The notes under the pieces are model-generated. The model worked only from the letters and a program-made list of their open reading frames with translations. It did not search any database and was not told the DNA's origin. From positions 1 through 52,367 of the forward strand of contig JADLBU010000032.1 in NCBI GenBank assembly GCA_020847535.1: 52,367 bases of DNA, read 5' to 3'. A program made the position numbers and the translations under genes. Source of the stretch: Phycisphaerales bacterium (GTDB taxonomy: Bacteria > Planctomycetota > Phycisphaerae > Phycisphaerales > UBA1924). Shown here piece after piece: positions 44,254 through 52,367 of this stretch (within the stretch, counting starts at the first letter, position 1; the number at the start of each line of letters is the position of its first letter).

Positions 44254-46341
44254 TTATCCCGGCACCTCCACCAACTCCTCCAGCCCCCGCAAAATCCCCT
44301 CATAAACCCCCACAACTCCCGCGATCCCCGCCGAATCCCGATCCTCAACAACCCGACACAAGAGCGGCAAAACCCACGCCGCATACCCCGAATCCCGATC
44401 CGGCGCGGCGAACGCATTCCGATACCACGGCCGATCCCTAAACCCCTCCGTCAACACCCACACCCGATCGCTCGCCATCAGCCGCGCATTCAAATCCACC
44501 CGCTCCGACTCGCTCATATCCCCACTCTTCTCCCGCTCTCTCCATCCCTTCACCGCCGCACCCACCACACCCTCCACGCGCTCGGCCAACTCATCCACCC
44601 CCACCAACGGCTCCGCCACCAGCTCCATCTCCCCACCCCCCACTACCGCCTCTGTACCCTCCGGCGCCTTCCACATCCCCGCCGCAACTCCACGCGCCGA
44701 GATCACCCGCAGATGTCGCCGAAACTCGCCAACAGCCTCCTGCGGCTCAATCCCCAGCAGCCCCTGATCCGCCAAAACGCTCGCCGCCCCCGCCGCCATC
44801 CCAGTCACCATCCGCGCAGCCTCGTAATCCTCACCCACCACCTTCCGATACCACGCCAAGTTGTCATAGATCGAGTGATAACTCGTCCCCGCCGAGCCCC
44901 CCGCCGACAACCCCGCCGATGGCACACCCACGTGACACCAGAACCCGATGTGATCCGATCCACCCCCAAGATCCCCGAACGCCGGCAGCGATGAATCCCG
45001 CGCATCCCGCCCGCGACTCAACCACGCCTCCAGCACCGTCTTGCTTGAATCCCGCCCCTGCGGAACCTGCCCGGCAACCTCCGCGATCACGCGACGAATT
45101 GATGGCGCCGATCCCGCCGCAAACTCCACACCCATCGCCGCCATATCCAAATTGAAATACGCGACCCCATCGGTCGCCAATCTCCCCTTATTCCCCTCCA
45201 CCCACTCCGTTGATCCGATGATCCCGTACTCCTCCGCACCCCACGCCCCGAACACGACCGTCCTCCGCGGCCGCTTCCCCTCGCGCGCAGCCTCCGACAA
45301 CACCCGCGCCGATTCCATCAGCGTGATCGTCCCCGCCAGCGGATCCGCCGCCCCGAATCCCCACGCATCGTGATGACACCCCAAGACCACCATCCGCTCC
45401 GGCTCGCTCGCCCCCTTCAGCACCCCCACCACGTTCGCCGTCTGCCGAATCTCCCGATCCTGCTCCACCTTCAGCCGCACCCGAAGCTCCGCTCCACCCT
45501 CCAGCCGATACGGCACCGGCAGCGATCCCTGCCAACCCGCACCAACACTCCCCTTCTCCATCACCCCGCGCCCCACCATCCGCTTCATGATCTCTAGTGC
45601 TGCCCCATACCCCACCGGCTGCACCGGGATCTGCGGAATGTCCGCCTCCTCCAATGACAACCGCTTCGCATCCCGCGTCGCCTCCACACCCGGTGTCAGC
45701 ACATCCCCCGAGTACAGCGCCGTCAGAAGCGATCCACGCTCGATGCACGTGTCGTTCGCGTACCCGCCCTCCGGATAGAGCAGCCCCTTCGAGTACCCCG
45801 AATCCGCCGGATCCGTGTAGATCACCAGGCCCACCGCCCCCGCGCGCTGCGCGAACTTGGCCTTGTATCCCCTGAAGTTCCCCCCATACCGCGCGATCAC
45901 GATCTTCCCGCGAACCTCCACTCCCATCTCCGCGAGCTTCGCAAAGTCCTCTTTGCGCCCGTAGTTCGCGTACACCACCTCACCCGTCACATCCCCATTC
46001 CCGCTGAACGCGTTCCACCCCGGATCCAGCGCAGGATGCTGCGTGTACAGATCCTCCTCCAGGATCTTCTCCTTGACAATCAGCGCCCGATGCTCCGGCG
46101 AAACGATCTCCAGCACCGATGTGACGGGGCGCGGCAGCAGCGCCCAGAACTCGTGCCGCTGCACCTCCAGCCCCATCTCGGTGAACGCCTTCTCAATCTT
46201 CTCAATAACCCGCCGATCCCCCGCCGTCGAAGCCACATGCGGCTCAGCCGCAAGCAGATCATGCCACGCGCGCAGCCGCTCCGAACTGACCCGCGCGTTC
46301 AGCTCCGCCACCGACAACGTTCCACGCTTGGCTCTTGTCAA
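44254..46341 (-). CDS. M28 family zinc peptidase, glutamate carboxypeptidase II-like
   Basis: The 695-residue protein has a PA domain, 'YANYGRKEDFAKLAEMGVEVRGKIVIARYG', then the M28 catalytic core. Zinc ligands and catalytic Glu are all present: GCHHDAWGFGAADPLAG near 320, WGAEEYGIIGSTEW, YFNLDMA and GTSYHSIYD. A helical dimerisation domain closes it. Members remove C-terminal residues from small peptides. No signal peptide or anchor is visible, although relatives are exported. The only start is TTG 46341, because a TGA lies six codons before it. Either it is cytoplasmic or its N-terminus was lost. Confidence 0.87.
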   Translation of the reverse strand: MTRAKRGTLSVAELNARVSSERLRAWHDLLAAEPHVASTAGDRRVIEKIEKAFTEMGLEVQRHEFWALLPRPVTSVLEIVSPEHRALIVKEKILEEDLYTQHPALDPGWNAFSGNGDVTGEVVYANYGRKEDFAKLAEMGVEVRGKIVIARYGGNFRGYKAKFAQRAGAVGLVIYTDPADSGYSKGLLYPEGGYANDTCIERGSLLTALYSGDVLTPGVEATRDAKRLSLEEADIPQIPVQPVGYGAALEIMKRMVGRGVMEKGSVGAGWQGSLPVPYRLEGGAELRVRLKVEQDREIRQTANVVGVLKGASEPERMVVLGCHHDAWGFGAADPLAGTITLMESARVLSEAAREGKRPRRTVVFGAWGAEEYGIIGSTEWVEGNKGRLATDGVAYFNLDMAAMGVEFAAGSAPSIRRVIAEVAGQVPQGRDSSKTVLEAWLSRGRDARDSSLPAFGDLGGGSDHIGFWCHVGVPSAGLSAGGSAGTSYHSIYDNLAWYRKVVGEDYEAARMVTGMAAGAASVLADQGLLGIEPQEAVGEFRRHLRVISARGVAAGMWKAPEGTEAVVGGGEMELVAEPLVGVDELAERVEGVVGAAVKGWREREKSGDMSESERVDLNARLMASDRVWVLTEGFRDRPWYRNAFAAPDRDSGYAAWVLPLLCRVVEDRDSAGIAGVVGVYEGILRGLEELVEVPG

Positions 46342-46386
46342 CGGCCCTCTCGCCTCTCTTCAACCCGAAGGGCTGGTCTTGAGTAG

Positions 46387-46450
46387 CCGGGGGTGGAGCA
46401 ACGCGACACCCCCGGAAAGGCCCGCCCGACTTCGCACCCGGAAGGGGTGC
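46387..46450. repeat. Pair of intergenic hairpins
   Basis: CCGGGGGTG (46387-46395) pairs with CACCCCCGG (46407-46415), and GCACCC (46434-46439) with GGGTGC (46445-46450). There is no T tract. They lie between the M28 start and the cstA stop on the minus strand. The cstA end of the gap has aatttgccctttgagctttg (46514-46533). Confidence 0.65.
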
Positions 46451-46541
46451 TCGTGATCACATCCTCACCGCCCGACTTGCCTCCAACCACCTAAACCTTG
46501 CTCCTCTCCTCCGAATTTGCCCTTTGAGCTTTGTCATTTCC

Positions 46542-48251
46542 TCACACCACAACCACCGGCCTCCTCATCGCCCGCCCAGCCTCAACCACAAACACCCCCG
46601 CCAGCGCTATCAGCGCCATACCAACACCCGCATTCATCCACGCCACCCACGCTCCCTCCCCACCCCCGCTCCCCGTCCTGATCGCCCCCAGAATCTGCAT
46701 CACAAGCGCAGTCACCGTGATCCCCATCACAAACACCATCGGAATCACCGTGTACCAGCACCTCTTCCCATTCCTCTTCAACCACACGCTCACACCCAGC
46801 AGCGTCAGCCCCGCCAGCAACTGATTTGAAGTCCCAAACAACGTCCAGTACCGCAGGTACGACCCCTTCTCCGCCGTGAACAGGATCAAGAGCGGCGCCC
46901 CCACCGTCACCAGCGCCGCCATGAACCCCGCCCAGCGGCTCTTCAATCCCGTCAGCTCCTGCAGCAGATACCTCCCAAGCCGCACCGACACATCCAGCGT
47001 GTCGAACACAAAAGTCGAGAACGCCATCGCCCCGAAGGTCGCCGCGAACATGAACACACCCGGACGCATCGACTCCGGCACCAGCACCGTCAAGAAACTC
47101 GCCAGCCCATCCCCGTACAACTGTGAGGGCCCGCGACCCTTGATCCCATCCTGCGCCACGATCATCACCGTCCCCAGCGCGATCACCGCGACAAACCCCT
47201 CCAACAGCATCGCCCCGAACGCCACCGGCTTGCAGTGACTCTCCTTGCTGATTTGCTTGCTCGTCGTCCCGCCGCAGATCAGCCCATGAAACCCCGAGCA
47301 CGCCCCGCACGCGATCGTCACGAATAGGAACGGGAACATGTGCTGCGTGATCTTCATCATCTCGGAGGGCGGCATCTCCTGGATCGCCGGCTGCTTGATC
47401 TCAAACCCGCCAAACAGAATCCCCAGCACCCCGATCCCGATCGCCAAATACAACACAAACCCGCCCAGGTACCCCCGCGGCTGTTGCAGCATCCACATCG
47501 GCAGCATCGATCCGATCTGGCAGTACGCAAGGATCGCCACATACCACACCCGCGGCCCGAACACCATCACCTCATCCAGCCGCGTCCCCATCCACACCGC
47601 GCCCAAAGTCAGCGGCACAAAAACCACCGTCAAGAGCCATATCGGCGGCTTCAGGAACCGCTGCACCACCCCCATCACCAGCGCCAGCGTCAGATACGTC
47701 GTGCTCGCCGCCGCCACCGCCCCGCCCTTGTTGAAACTCCCTCCCCCCAGAGAGCCAACCCCCGCGATCTCCTCGCTCTTCCCCACAAACGTGTCCGCCG
47801 TCACGCTCGTGAACGCCACGATCACATACACCAGCGCCAGCCATATAAACCCCGCCAGCGCGTAATACGCCCGCGGACCCAGGTTCTCACGTGCGATCTC
47901 CGCGATCGAGTGCGCCCGGTGCCGCACCGAAGCCACCAGCGCTGAGAAGTCATGCACCGCCCCGATGAACACCACCCCGATCCCGATCCACAACAGACAC
48001 GGCAACCACCCGAACACCATGCATGCCGCGATCGGCCCCACGATCGGCCCCGCCGCCGCGATCGCCGAAAAATGCTGCGCCATCAGGTAAAACGGCCGAG
48101 TCGGAACAAAGTCCACCCCATCGCTCTTCTCCACCGCCGGCGTCACCCGCGAATCATCCAGCCGATACTGCCGCGCAATGAACGATCCGTACAGGAAATA
48201 CCCGACGGTCAGCAACGCGATCATCAAAAGAGCAAGCACGGTCAGCGACAT
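46542..48251 (-). CDS. cstA: Carbon starvation protein CstA family transporter
   Basis: The 569-residue membrane protein has about 15 hydrophobic segments and the CstA landmarks: GVDFVPTRPFYLMAQHFSAI, AGPIVGPIAACMVFGWLP, 'GAVHDFSALVASVRHRAHSIAEIA', ACGACSGFHGLICGGTTSKQ and FGTSNQLLAGLTLL. Family members import pyruvate or peptides and are induced by carbon limitation in enterobacteria. No regulator is adjacent, and regulation here cannot be seen. It is followed by the M28 peptidase gene in the same direction, which would fit peptide use, but the gap contains hairpins. Confidence 0.92.
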   Translation of the reverse strand: MSLTVLALLMIALLTVGYFLYGSFIARQYRLDDSRVTPAVEKSDGVDFVPTRPFYLMAQHFSAIAAAGPIVGPIAACMVFGWLPCLLWIGIGVVFIGAVHDFSALVASVRHRAHSIAEIARENLGPRAYYALAGFIWLALVYVIVAFTSVTADTFVGKSEEIAGVGSLGGGSFNKGGAVAAASTTYLTLALVMGVVQRFLKPPIWLLTVVFVPLTLGAVWMGTRLDEVMVFGPRVWYVAILAYCQIGSMLPMWMLQQPRGYLGGFVLYLAIGIGVLGILFGGFEIKQPAIQEMPPSEMMKITQHMFPFLFVTIACGACSGFHGLICGGTTSKQISKESHCKPVAFGAMLLEGFVAVIALGTVMIVAQDGIKGRGPSQLYGDGLASFLTVLVPESMRPGVFMFAATFGAMAFSTFVFDTLDVSVRLGRYLLQELTGLKSRWAGFMAALVTVGAPLLILFTAEKGSYLRYWTLFGTSNQLLAGLTLLGVSVWLKRNGKRCWYTVIPMVFVMGITVTALVMQILGAIRTGSGGGEGAWVAWMNAGVGMALIALAGVFVVEAGRAMRRPVVVV

Positions 48252-48293
48252 AGAGCCGCACAGACTACCTCAACTCCACCTTCACCGCTCCCA

Positions 48294-48378
48294 GCCCCTG
48301 AAAGGGGCCCCCGTTGGTTGCCGGCAGCGCAGCTGCTGGTGAATCGCCGTCGTCCCCGCCTCGCCCATGAAATGTGCG
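48294..48378. repeat. Composite hairpin array (family C), second copy
   Basis: GCCCCTGAAAGGGGC (48294-48308), 'cccgttggttgcc', a diverged CGGCAGCGCAGCTGCTGG hairpin and 'gcccatgaaatgtgcgggc' repeat the order seen at 33772-33855. It lies between the divergent cstA and psuG genes. Word repeats (cactgcccattgcccattgc) fill 48455-48491 up to the psuG start. Confidence 0.75.
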
Positions 48379-48491
48379 GGCGAACCTCCCATCAACCGCC
48401 TGCTCACACATCTCGCCCCACCTGCCAACCTCTACAGTCTCCACTTCCACACACCACTGCCCATTGCCCATTGCCCACCCCCTATTGCCCA

Positions 48492-49388
48492 ATGCTCAAC
48501 CGCTCCCAACCCAACTCCCTCGCCCTCGAATCCACACTCCTCCTCCACGGCGTCCCACCCGACTCCGCCAAACCGCTCGCCAACGAGCTCAACGCGATCG
48601 CTCGCTCCCACAACGCCCACCCCACCCTGATCGCCGTCATCAACGGCACGCCCACCATCGGCCTCACCGATGAAGAACTCGATCTCCTGCTCGCCGCTCC
48701 CCAAAACGGAAAGCCAGTCCCCAAAGCCAACACCGCCAACCTCGGCATCCTCATCCACAACCGCTCACACGCCGCCACCACCGTCTCCACCACCGCCGAA
48801 CTCGCCGCCGCCGCAGGCATCCGAGTGTTCGCGACAGGTGGTCTTGGTGGCGCTCACCACAACTTCGGCACCCACTGGGATGTCAGCTCCGACCTCACCG
48901 CGCTCGCCCGCTTCCCGCTCGCCATCGTCACCAGCGGCACCAAGTCCATCCTCGATGTCCCCTCCACCCGCGAAATGCTCGAAACCCTCGGCATCCCCGT
49001 CATCGGCTTCCAGACCGACACCTTCCCCGCCTTCTACCTCCGCGATAGTGAAGCCAAGGTCGATGCACGCTTCGACGACATCCCATCCCTCGCCCGATTC
49101 ATCGCCGCCGAACTCACCCGCACCAACCGCGGCATCGTGATCGCCAACCCCATCCCGCTCCCCGATGAACTCCCGCGCCAAGCCTGGACACAGTGGCTCA
49201 ACGCCGCGCAAGCCCAAGTCGCCAGCGAAGCACCTTCCGGCCGCGACGTCACCCCCCGACTCCTCCACCACCTCCACCAACTCTCCGGCGGCGCCACCCT
49301 CCGCGCCAACCTCGCCCTTATCCGCTCCAACACCGCCCTCGGCGCCCAGCTCGCCGCCCACCTCGCCCCCCCACTCAGTCGCCAATAA
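48492..49388 (+). CDS. psuG: Pseudouridine-5'-phosphate glycosidase
   Basis: The 298-residue product matches PsuG in length and layout: SLALESTLLLHGVPP, 'AVINGTPTIGLTDEEL', 'VFATGGLGGAHHNFG', TSGTKSILDVPSTREMLETLG with the likely Schiff-base Lys near 150, and 'GIVIANPIPLPDE'. The enzyme splits pseudouridine-5'-phosphate to uracil and ribose-5-phosphate. The partner kinase (PsuK) is not in the window. The ATG at 48492 gives the family length; the open frame to 47952 runs antisense to cstA and is rejected. No Shine-Dalgarno is visible. Confidence 0.88.
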   Translation: MLNRSQPNSLALESTLLLHGVPPDSAKPLANELNAIARSHNAHPTLIAVINGTPTIGLTDEELDLLLAAPQNGKPVPKANTANLGILIHNRSHAATTVSTTAELAAAAGIRVFATGGLGGAHHNFGTHWDVSSDLTALARFPLAIVTSGTKSILDVPSTREMLETLGIPVIGFQTDTFPAFYLRDSEAKVDARFDDIPSLARFIAAELTRTNRGIVIANPIPLPDELPRQAWTQWLNAAQAQVASEAPSGRDVTPRLLHHLHQLSGGATLRANLALIRSNTALGAQLAAHLAPPLSRQ

Positions 49389-49791
49389 GAAGCCCTCCCA
49401 AGCACCCGCCGCACGAGCAGACCCCAACCTGTGAATTTGGGGGATTTGTGGGCCATTCCCACACTCCCCCATCGCCCCGAGCCCCTTCCCTCGACTCCCC
49501 TTTCCATCAAATTAGAGCGTTCCAAACACGCCATCCGGTAGCCGCCAACACCCCATCTCCATAAGGTTCTAACCCTGGGGCTCTTGAGCCCATCCGCCGG
49601 TTAGGTCAGCCAGGAAGGCCGCCCGTCACATTCCGCGATCCGCTCGTCATCCGGCCCGCAAGGAGCGCGCCCGATGTGCAGGATGTCCGTACGTTCGCGC
49701 CCCGCGAAGGAGAGAGCCCGCGGCGCCGACCTGTCCATCAAGTGTCGTCAAAGTCGTTGTTGACCCCAAAGTCCGCCAAGGAGATTCGAGA
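49389..49791 (+). other. Long leader region of the 49792 gene
   Basis: No ORF is supported in these 403 bases. The second half is G-richer than the first and has local stems: GGGCT-CTTG-AGCCC near 49579, and CCGCG with CGCGG around 49700-49730. It could be a long 5' untranslated region. I cannot match it to a known riboswitch or RNA gene. The SD site AAGGAG lies about 12 bases before the ATG. Confidence 0.45.
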
Positions 49792-51981
49792 ATGAGGACC
49801 CGCAACGTGATCGTCGCGATCGTTGCCGCCGCGGGATGTGCCGCGCCGGCTCTTGCCCAGGATTCGGTCTCCAAGACCGCCGGCCTCCCCGGCGATGCCG
49901 TCGGCCCCTACCAGACCAACGTCCAGAAGCTCGACTACGTCATCGACCTCACGCCCCTCTTCGGCTCCTGGAACACCAAGTTCGGCATCGCGCCGCTCTT
50001 CAAGACCAGCAAGACCAGCACCGGCTTCTTCAACTCCCTCCAGTCCGCCAGCGGCATCAGCGCCAAGGCCCGCCTCAACGCGCCCCCCTCCGCCCTGTCC
50101 TACGCCGAGTGGTTCTCCCCCGGCCAGGGCGTCAATCCCAACTCCGCGATCAACGATGCACCCGGCTCCGTCACGGCCCCCGAGACCTACACCGCCCTCG
50201 GCGCTGTCCAGGCCGAGTTCTCCACCGACGATGGCGGCTTCAACTACAACGGTGTCCTCTCCTCCGTCTTCGGCTATGAGCCCACCTATCCCCCGCGCCT
50301 CTTCGTCACCCGTTACGTGACCGCCGTCAACCAGCCCGCCGCCGGCGCTGCTGATACCGCCCAGTTCGGCGTCGGCTCCGTCGATGCCTTCGGTAACGTC
50401 GCCTTCCGTGCCGACGGTGTGGGTGTTGCCGATGCCACCAACGGCATCACCAACGTCAACCTCTTCCGCGTCCGCGACACCGCCCGCAACACCGCCGCGA
50501 TCAACCAGATCAAGAACACCGGCGGCACCGATGCCGGCGCCACCGACTGGATCGACCTCGTCCCGCCGCTCGATGCCACCCGCGGCTCCGCCACCCAGCA
50601 CAACACCCCCAACATCCTCTCCCAGGATCTCGGCGGCGGCTCCTCCCACGTCCTCGGTTCCAACTTCGCCACCAACTACATCTACGAGAACGGCAACCTG
50701 GTCGCCAGCTCCGCCGCCCACCGACCCGGCACCGTCGATCATCGCGGTGCCGTCGGCATGTACCCCCACGCCCTCCTCGGCGGCACCGGCGAAGTCGCCA
50801 CCGGTGCCATGCTCTCCCAGGTGCTCGCCGGCGAGTCCCGCTCCATGAGCATCTGGGGCATCAAGGCCGATGGCAGCGTCGGCACCGCCAAGACCCTCAC
50901 GCCCCCCCTCTCCCTCGCCGACTCCTGCTACGACTTCACCTTCGCCCCCATCCTCAGCGAGAGCAACCTTCACGTCAGCCAGACCGTCTTCCGCGGTGGA
51001 AACGGCCTGGTCGCCCTCGGCCAGAACGTCAACCTCCAGCGCATGGCCGCCTTCACGCTCGCCAGCTCCGAAACCTTCGCGAATCCCTTCAACGTGATCG
51101 CGCTCGCCACCGATGATGGCGGCACCCCCTACCAGAACGTCACCTGGTCGCTCGCCGCCTGGAACGACAGCGGCAACTTCACCGGCAAGCCCATCCACGG
51201 CGACTCCGGCAACGATGGCATCCCCTTCACCACCGATCCCGGCGAGTTCGACGGCGTTGTCGATCTCGATGAGAACTCCCCCACCTACGACGCCCCCATC
51301 GGACGGCTCGCCAGCCTCTTCGAGGTCACCGGCGGCAGCCCCGCGGGCCCCTCATTCTCCGCCCCCATGATCGACTCGGCCGGAAATATCTGGTTCCTCG
51401 CCGCGGTCGCCCTCAACAAGACCAGCGATATCGGCCCCTTCACCGATTACGACAGCGCCCTCGTCCGCGCCATCTACGACCCCACCGACGGCTGCTACCG
51501 CCTCGAACTCATCCTCGAGCTCGGTGACACCTTCGACGGCTTCAACTCCGGCACCCGCTATCAGGTCCAGTTCATCGGCGGGCTCGCCGACAGCAACTCC
51601 GTCGACTCCGCCACCGAGTGGTCCAACAACATGGTCGCCGACGGCTGGAACGGCTCCCCCGTCTGCCCCCTCCGCGACACCAAGAGCCCCATCCACCTCG
51701 GCGGCATGACCTTCAACGCCCGCATCGTCTACGACGTCGATGGCGATGGCGAGTTCGATGCCGGTGCCGGTGTTGATCAGGCCTACGTCGCCTCCATGTA
51801 CCTCGGCAACACCAACTGCCCCGCCGACTTCGACGGCTCGGGCTTCGTCGACACCGACGATTACGATGCCTTCGTCTCCGCTTTCGAACTCGGTGAAGGC
51901 ACCACCGACTTCGACTGCACCGGCTTCGTCGACACCGACGACTTCGATGCCTTCGTCCGCGCCTTCGAACGCGGCTGCTGA
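49792..51981 (+). CDS. Large secreted protein with C-terminal dockerin-like repeats
   Basis: The 729-residue product starts at ATG 49792 with AAGGAG upstream and a signal peptide, MRTRNVIVAIVAAAGCAAPALAQ. The body (25-670) is low in Cys, rich in Ala, Gly, Asn and Thr and beta-like, with repeated 'VSQTVFRGGNGLVALGQ' style strands. I do not recognise a domain. Residues about 676-729 hold two Ca-binding loops, DFDGSGFVDTDDYDAF and DFDCTGFVDTDDFDAF, preceded by CPAD and closed by GC, the pattern found at the end of many planctomycete secreted proteins. It is a single-gene unit with its own leader and terminator and is probably highly expressed. Confidence 0.82.
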   Translation: MRTRNVIVAIVAAAGCAAPALAQDSVSKTAGLPGDAVGPYQTNVQKLDYVIDLTPLFGSWNTKFGIAPLFKTSKTSTGFFNSLQSASGISAKARLNAPPSALSYAEWFSPGQGVNPNSAINDAPGSVTAPETYTALGAVQAEFSTDDGGFNYNGVLSSVFGYEPTYPPRLFVTRYVTAVNQPAAGAADTAQFGVGSVDAFGNVAFRADGVGVADATNGITNVNLFRVRDTARNTAAINQIKNTGGTDAGATDWIDLVPPLDATRGSATQHNTPNILSQDLGGGSSHVLGSNFATNYIYENGNLVASSAAHRPGTVDHRGAVGMYPHALLGGTGEVATGAMLSQVLAGESRSMSIWGIKADGSVGTAKTLTPPLSLADSCYDFTFAPILSESNLHVSQTVFRGGNGLVALGQNVNLQRMAAFTLASSETFANPFNVIALATDDGGTPYQNVTWSLAAWNDSGNFTGKPIHGDSGNDGIPFTTDPGEFDGVVDLDENSPTYDAPIGRLASLFEVTGGSPAGPSFSAPMIDSAGNIWFLAAVALNKTSDIGPFTDYDSALVRAIYDPTDGCYRLELILELGDTFDGFNSGTRYQVQFIGGLADSNSVDSATEWSNNMVADGWNGSPVCPLRDTKSPIHLGGMTFNARIVYDVDGDGEFDAGAGVDQAYVASMYLGNTNCPADFDGSGFVDTDDYDAFVSAFELGEGTTDFDCTGFVDTDDFDAFVRAFERGC

Positions 51982-52007
51982 TCCCAGTCCTCAACCCCCA
52001 ACTCGCC

Positions 52008-52034
52008 AAGGCCCCGGCCCCCAGCCGGGGCCTT
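52008..52034 (+). terminator. Strong Rho-independent terminator
   Basis: AAGGCCCCGGC (52008-52018) pairs perfectly with GCCGGGGCCTT (52024-52034) around a 5-base loop, CCCCA. TTTTCGCTTTTT follows. It lies 27 bases after the stop of the 49792 gene and is the best terminator in the window. Confidence 0.92.
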
Positions 52035-52367
52035 TTCGCTTTTTGAACCCCTCCCCGAGGCAGGGGTTGGGGAGGGTTCCCTCCAGCCGCCCCAAGCACG
52101 CCATCGCTCCCCTCTTTCGCCCCAAGGGGGCGGCGGCATGTAGCCGCGGGTGAAGGTCGCGCAGCGACCGGAACCCGTGGAAGAGATCGCGATGATCAAC
52201 GCGCCCCGGAGGGACGCGGGAGACCTGCCTACCCACCCCGCGTTCGCTCCACCAAATCGCTGCTTGGCACACCCCGCGCATCTACACCACCCGTGCGCAC
52301 ACCGTGGTAACACCACATCAAAATCCGCACCTCCCCGCGCCATCTCCCACCAAATTCTACAAACCCC
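52035..52367. other. Repeat-rich intergenic end of the window
   Basis: I see no gene. The stretch has ACCCCT/AGGGGT-type arms (gaacccctccccgaggcagg) and an imperfect palindromic unit, 'gcgggtgaaggtcgcgcagc' with 'gaccggaacccg', of the same style as the other intergenic repeats. Both are followed by C-rich sequence with no ORF support. Confidence 0.5.

Noticed and set aside
47952..48491. N-terminal extension of psuG
   Set aside because: It runs antisense to the cstA start and through the family C hairpins, and the family length is met by the ATG at 48492.
49595..49640. Possible SRP RNA ('ggtcagccaggaaggccgcc')
   Set aside because: The GGAA loop is there, but the AGCAGCC side and the asymmetric loop of SRP helix 8 are missing.
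49738..51198. Minus-strand ORF of 486 residues opposite the 49792 gene
   Set aside because: Low-complexity Gly/Glu/Asp/Val text with no start signal, while the plus-strand gene has a signal peptide and dockerin end.

Overview
This window looks like a chromosomal segment of a high-GC planctomycete, most likely of the class Phycisphaerae. The grounds are secreted proteins with degenerate dockerin-type Ca-binding repeats (one with the 'CPADFDGSG' lead-in), short-tailed PEP-CTERM-like proteins, a CPHCGYD...CPECG zinc-ribbon gene remnant, a MoxR/DUF58/VWA gene train and many intergenic palindromes. No 16S rRNA is present, so the assignment is inference. The + strand is strongly C-rich and G-poor over most of the window whichever strand carries the gene. 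A few islands lack this skew and look recently acquired.

Layout. 1-1.5 kb: the start of an IS3-type transposase and two small secreted-protein genes, one short or truncated. 1.8-6.85 kb (minus strand): two family 2 glycosyltransferases, a divergent ribose-5-phosphate isomerase A and an ALDH7-type aldehyde dehydrogenase. 7.1-9.4 kb (plus): a second, more complete copy of the two secreted-protein genes in swapped order. 9.5-13.3 kb: a GH57 glycosidase, tRNA-Ser(TGA), an exported HAD phosphatase and an MDR dehydrogenase that has lost its catalytic zinc ligands. 13.4-31.8 kb (minus): a long co-directional train. In transcription order it is an NHL-repeat lipoprotein, a VWA/GATase-like membrane protein, MoxR ATPase, a small lipoprotein, DUF58, a BatA-like VWA protein, a GATase-like membrane protein, an ABC ATPase, an ABC-2 permease and a large exported protein. 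Several junctions are 4-bp or TGATG overlaps. 31.9-33.6 kb: a two-module FbpB-like permease with no ATPase beside it.

33.9-44.1 kb is mostly plus strand: a DinG-like helicase, a Nudix hydrolase, (minus) a DinB-like protein and an unknown protein, a GlmU-like nucleotidyltransferase/acyltransferase, a zinc-ribbon membrane gene broken by an amber codon, a Phd/ParE-type toxin-antitoxin pair with a good promoter, and polA. 44.2-48.3 kb (minus): an M28 peptidase and CstA. 48.5-52 kb (plus): pseudouridine-5'-phosphate glycosidase and a large secreted dockerin-like protein closed by a strong intrinsic terminator.

The most unusual signal is the repeat content. At least four families of palindromic intergenic elements recur. 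Word-like low-complexity repeats abut several stop codons. One of these repeat types also lies in frame inside two conserved genes, DUF58 and polA, adding about 30-40 residues to each protein.
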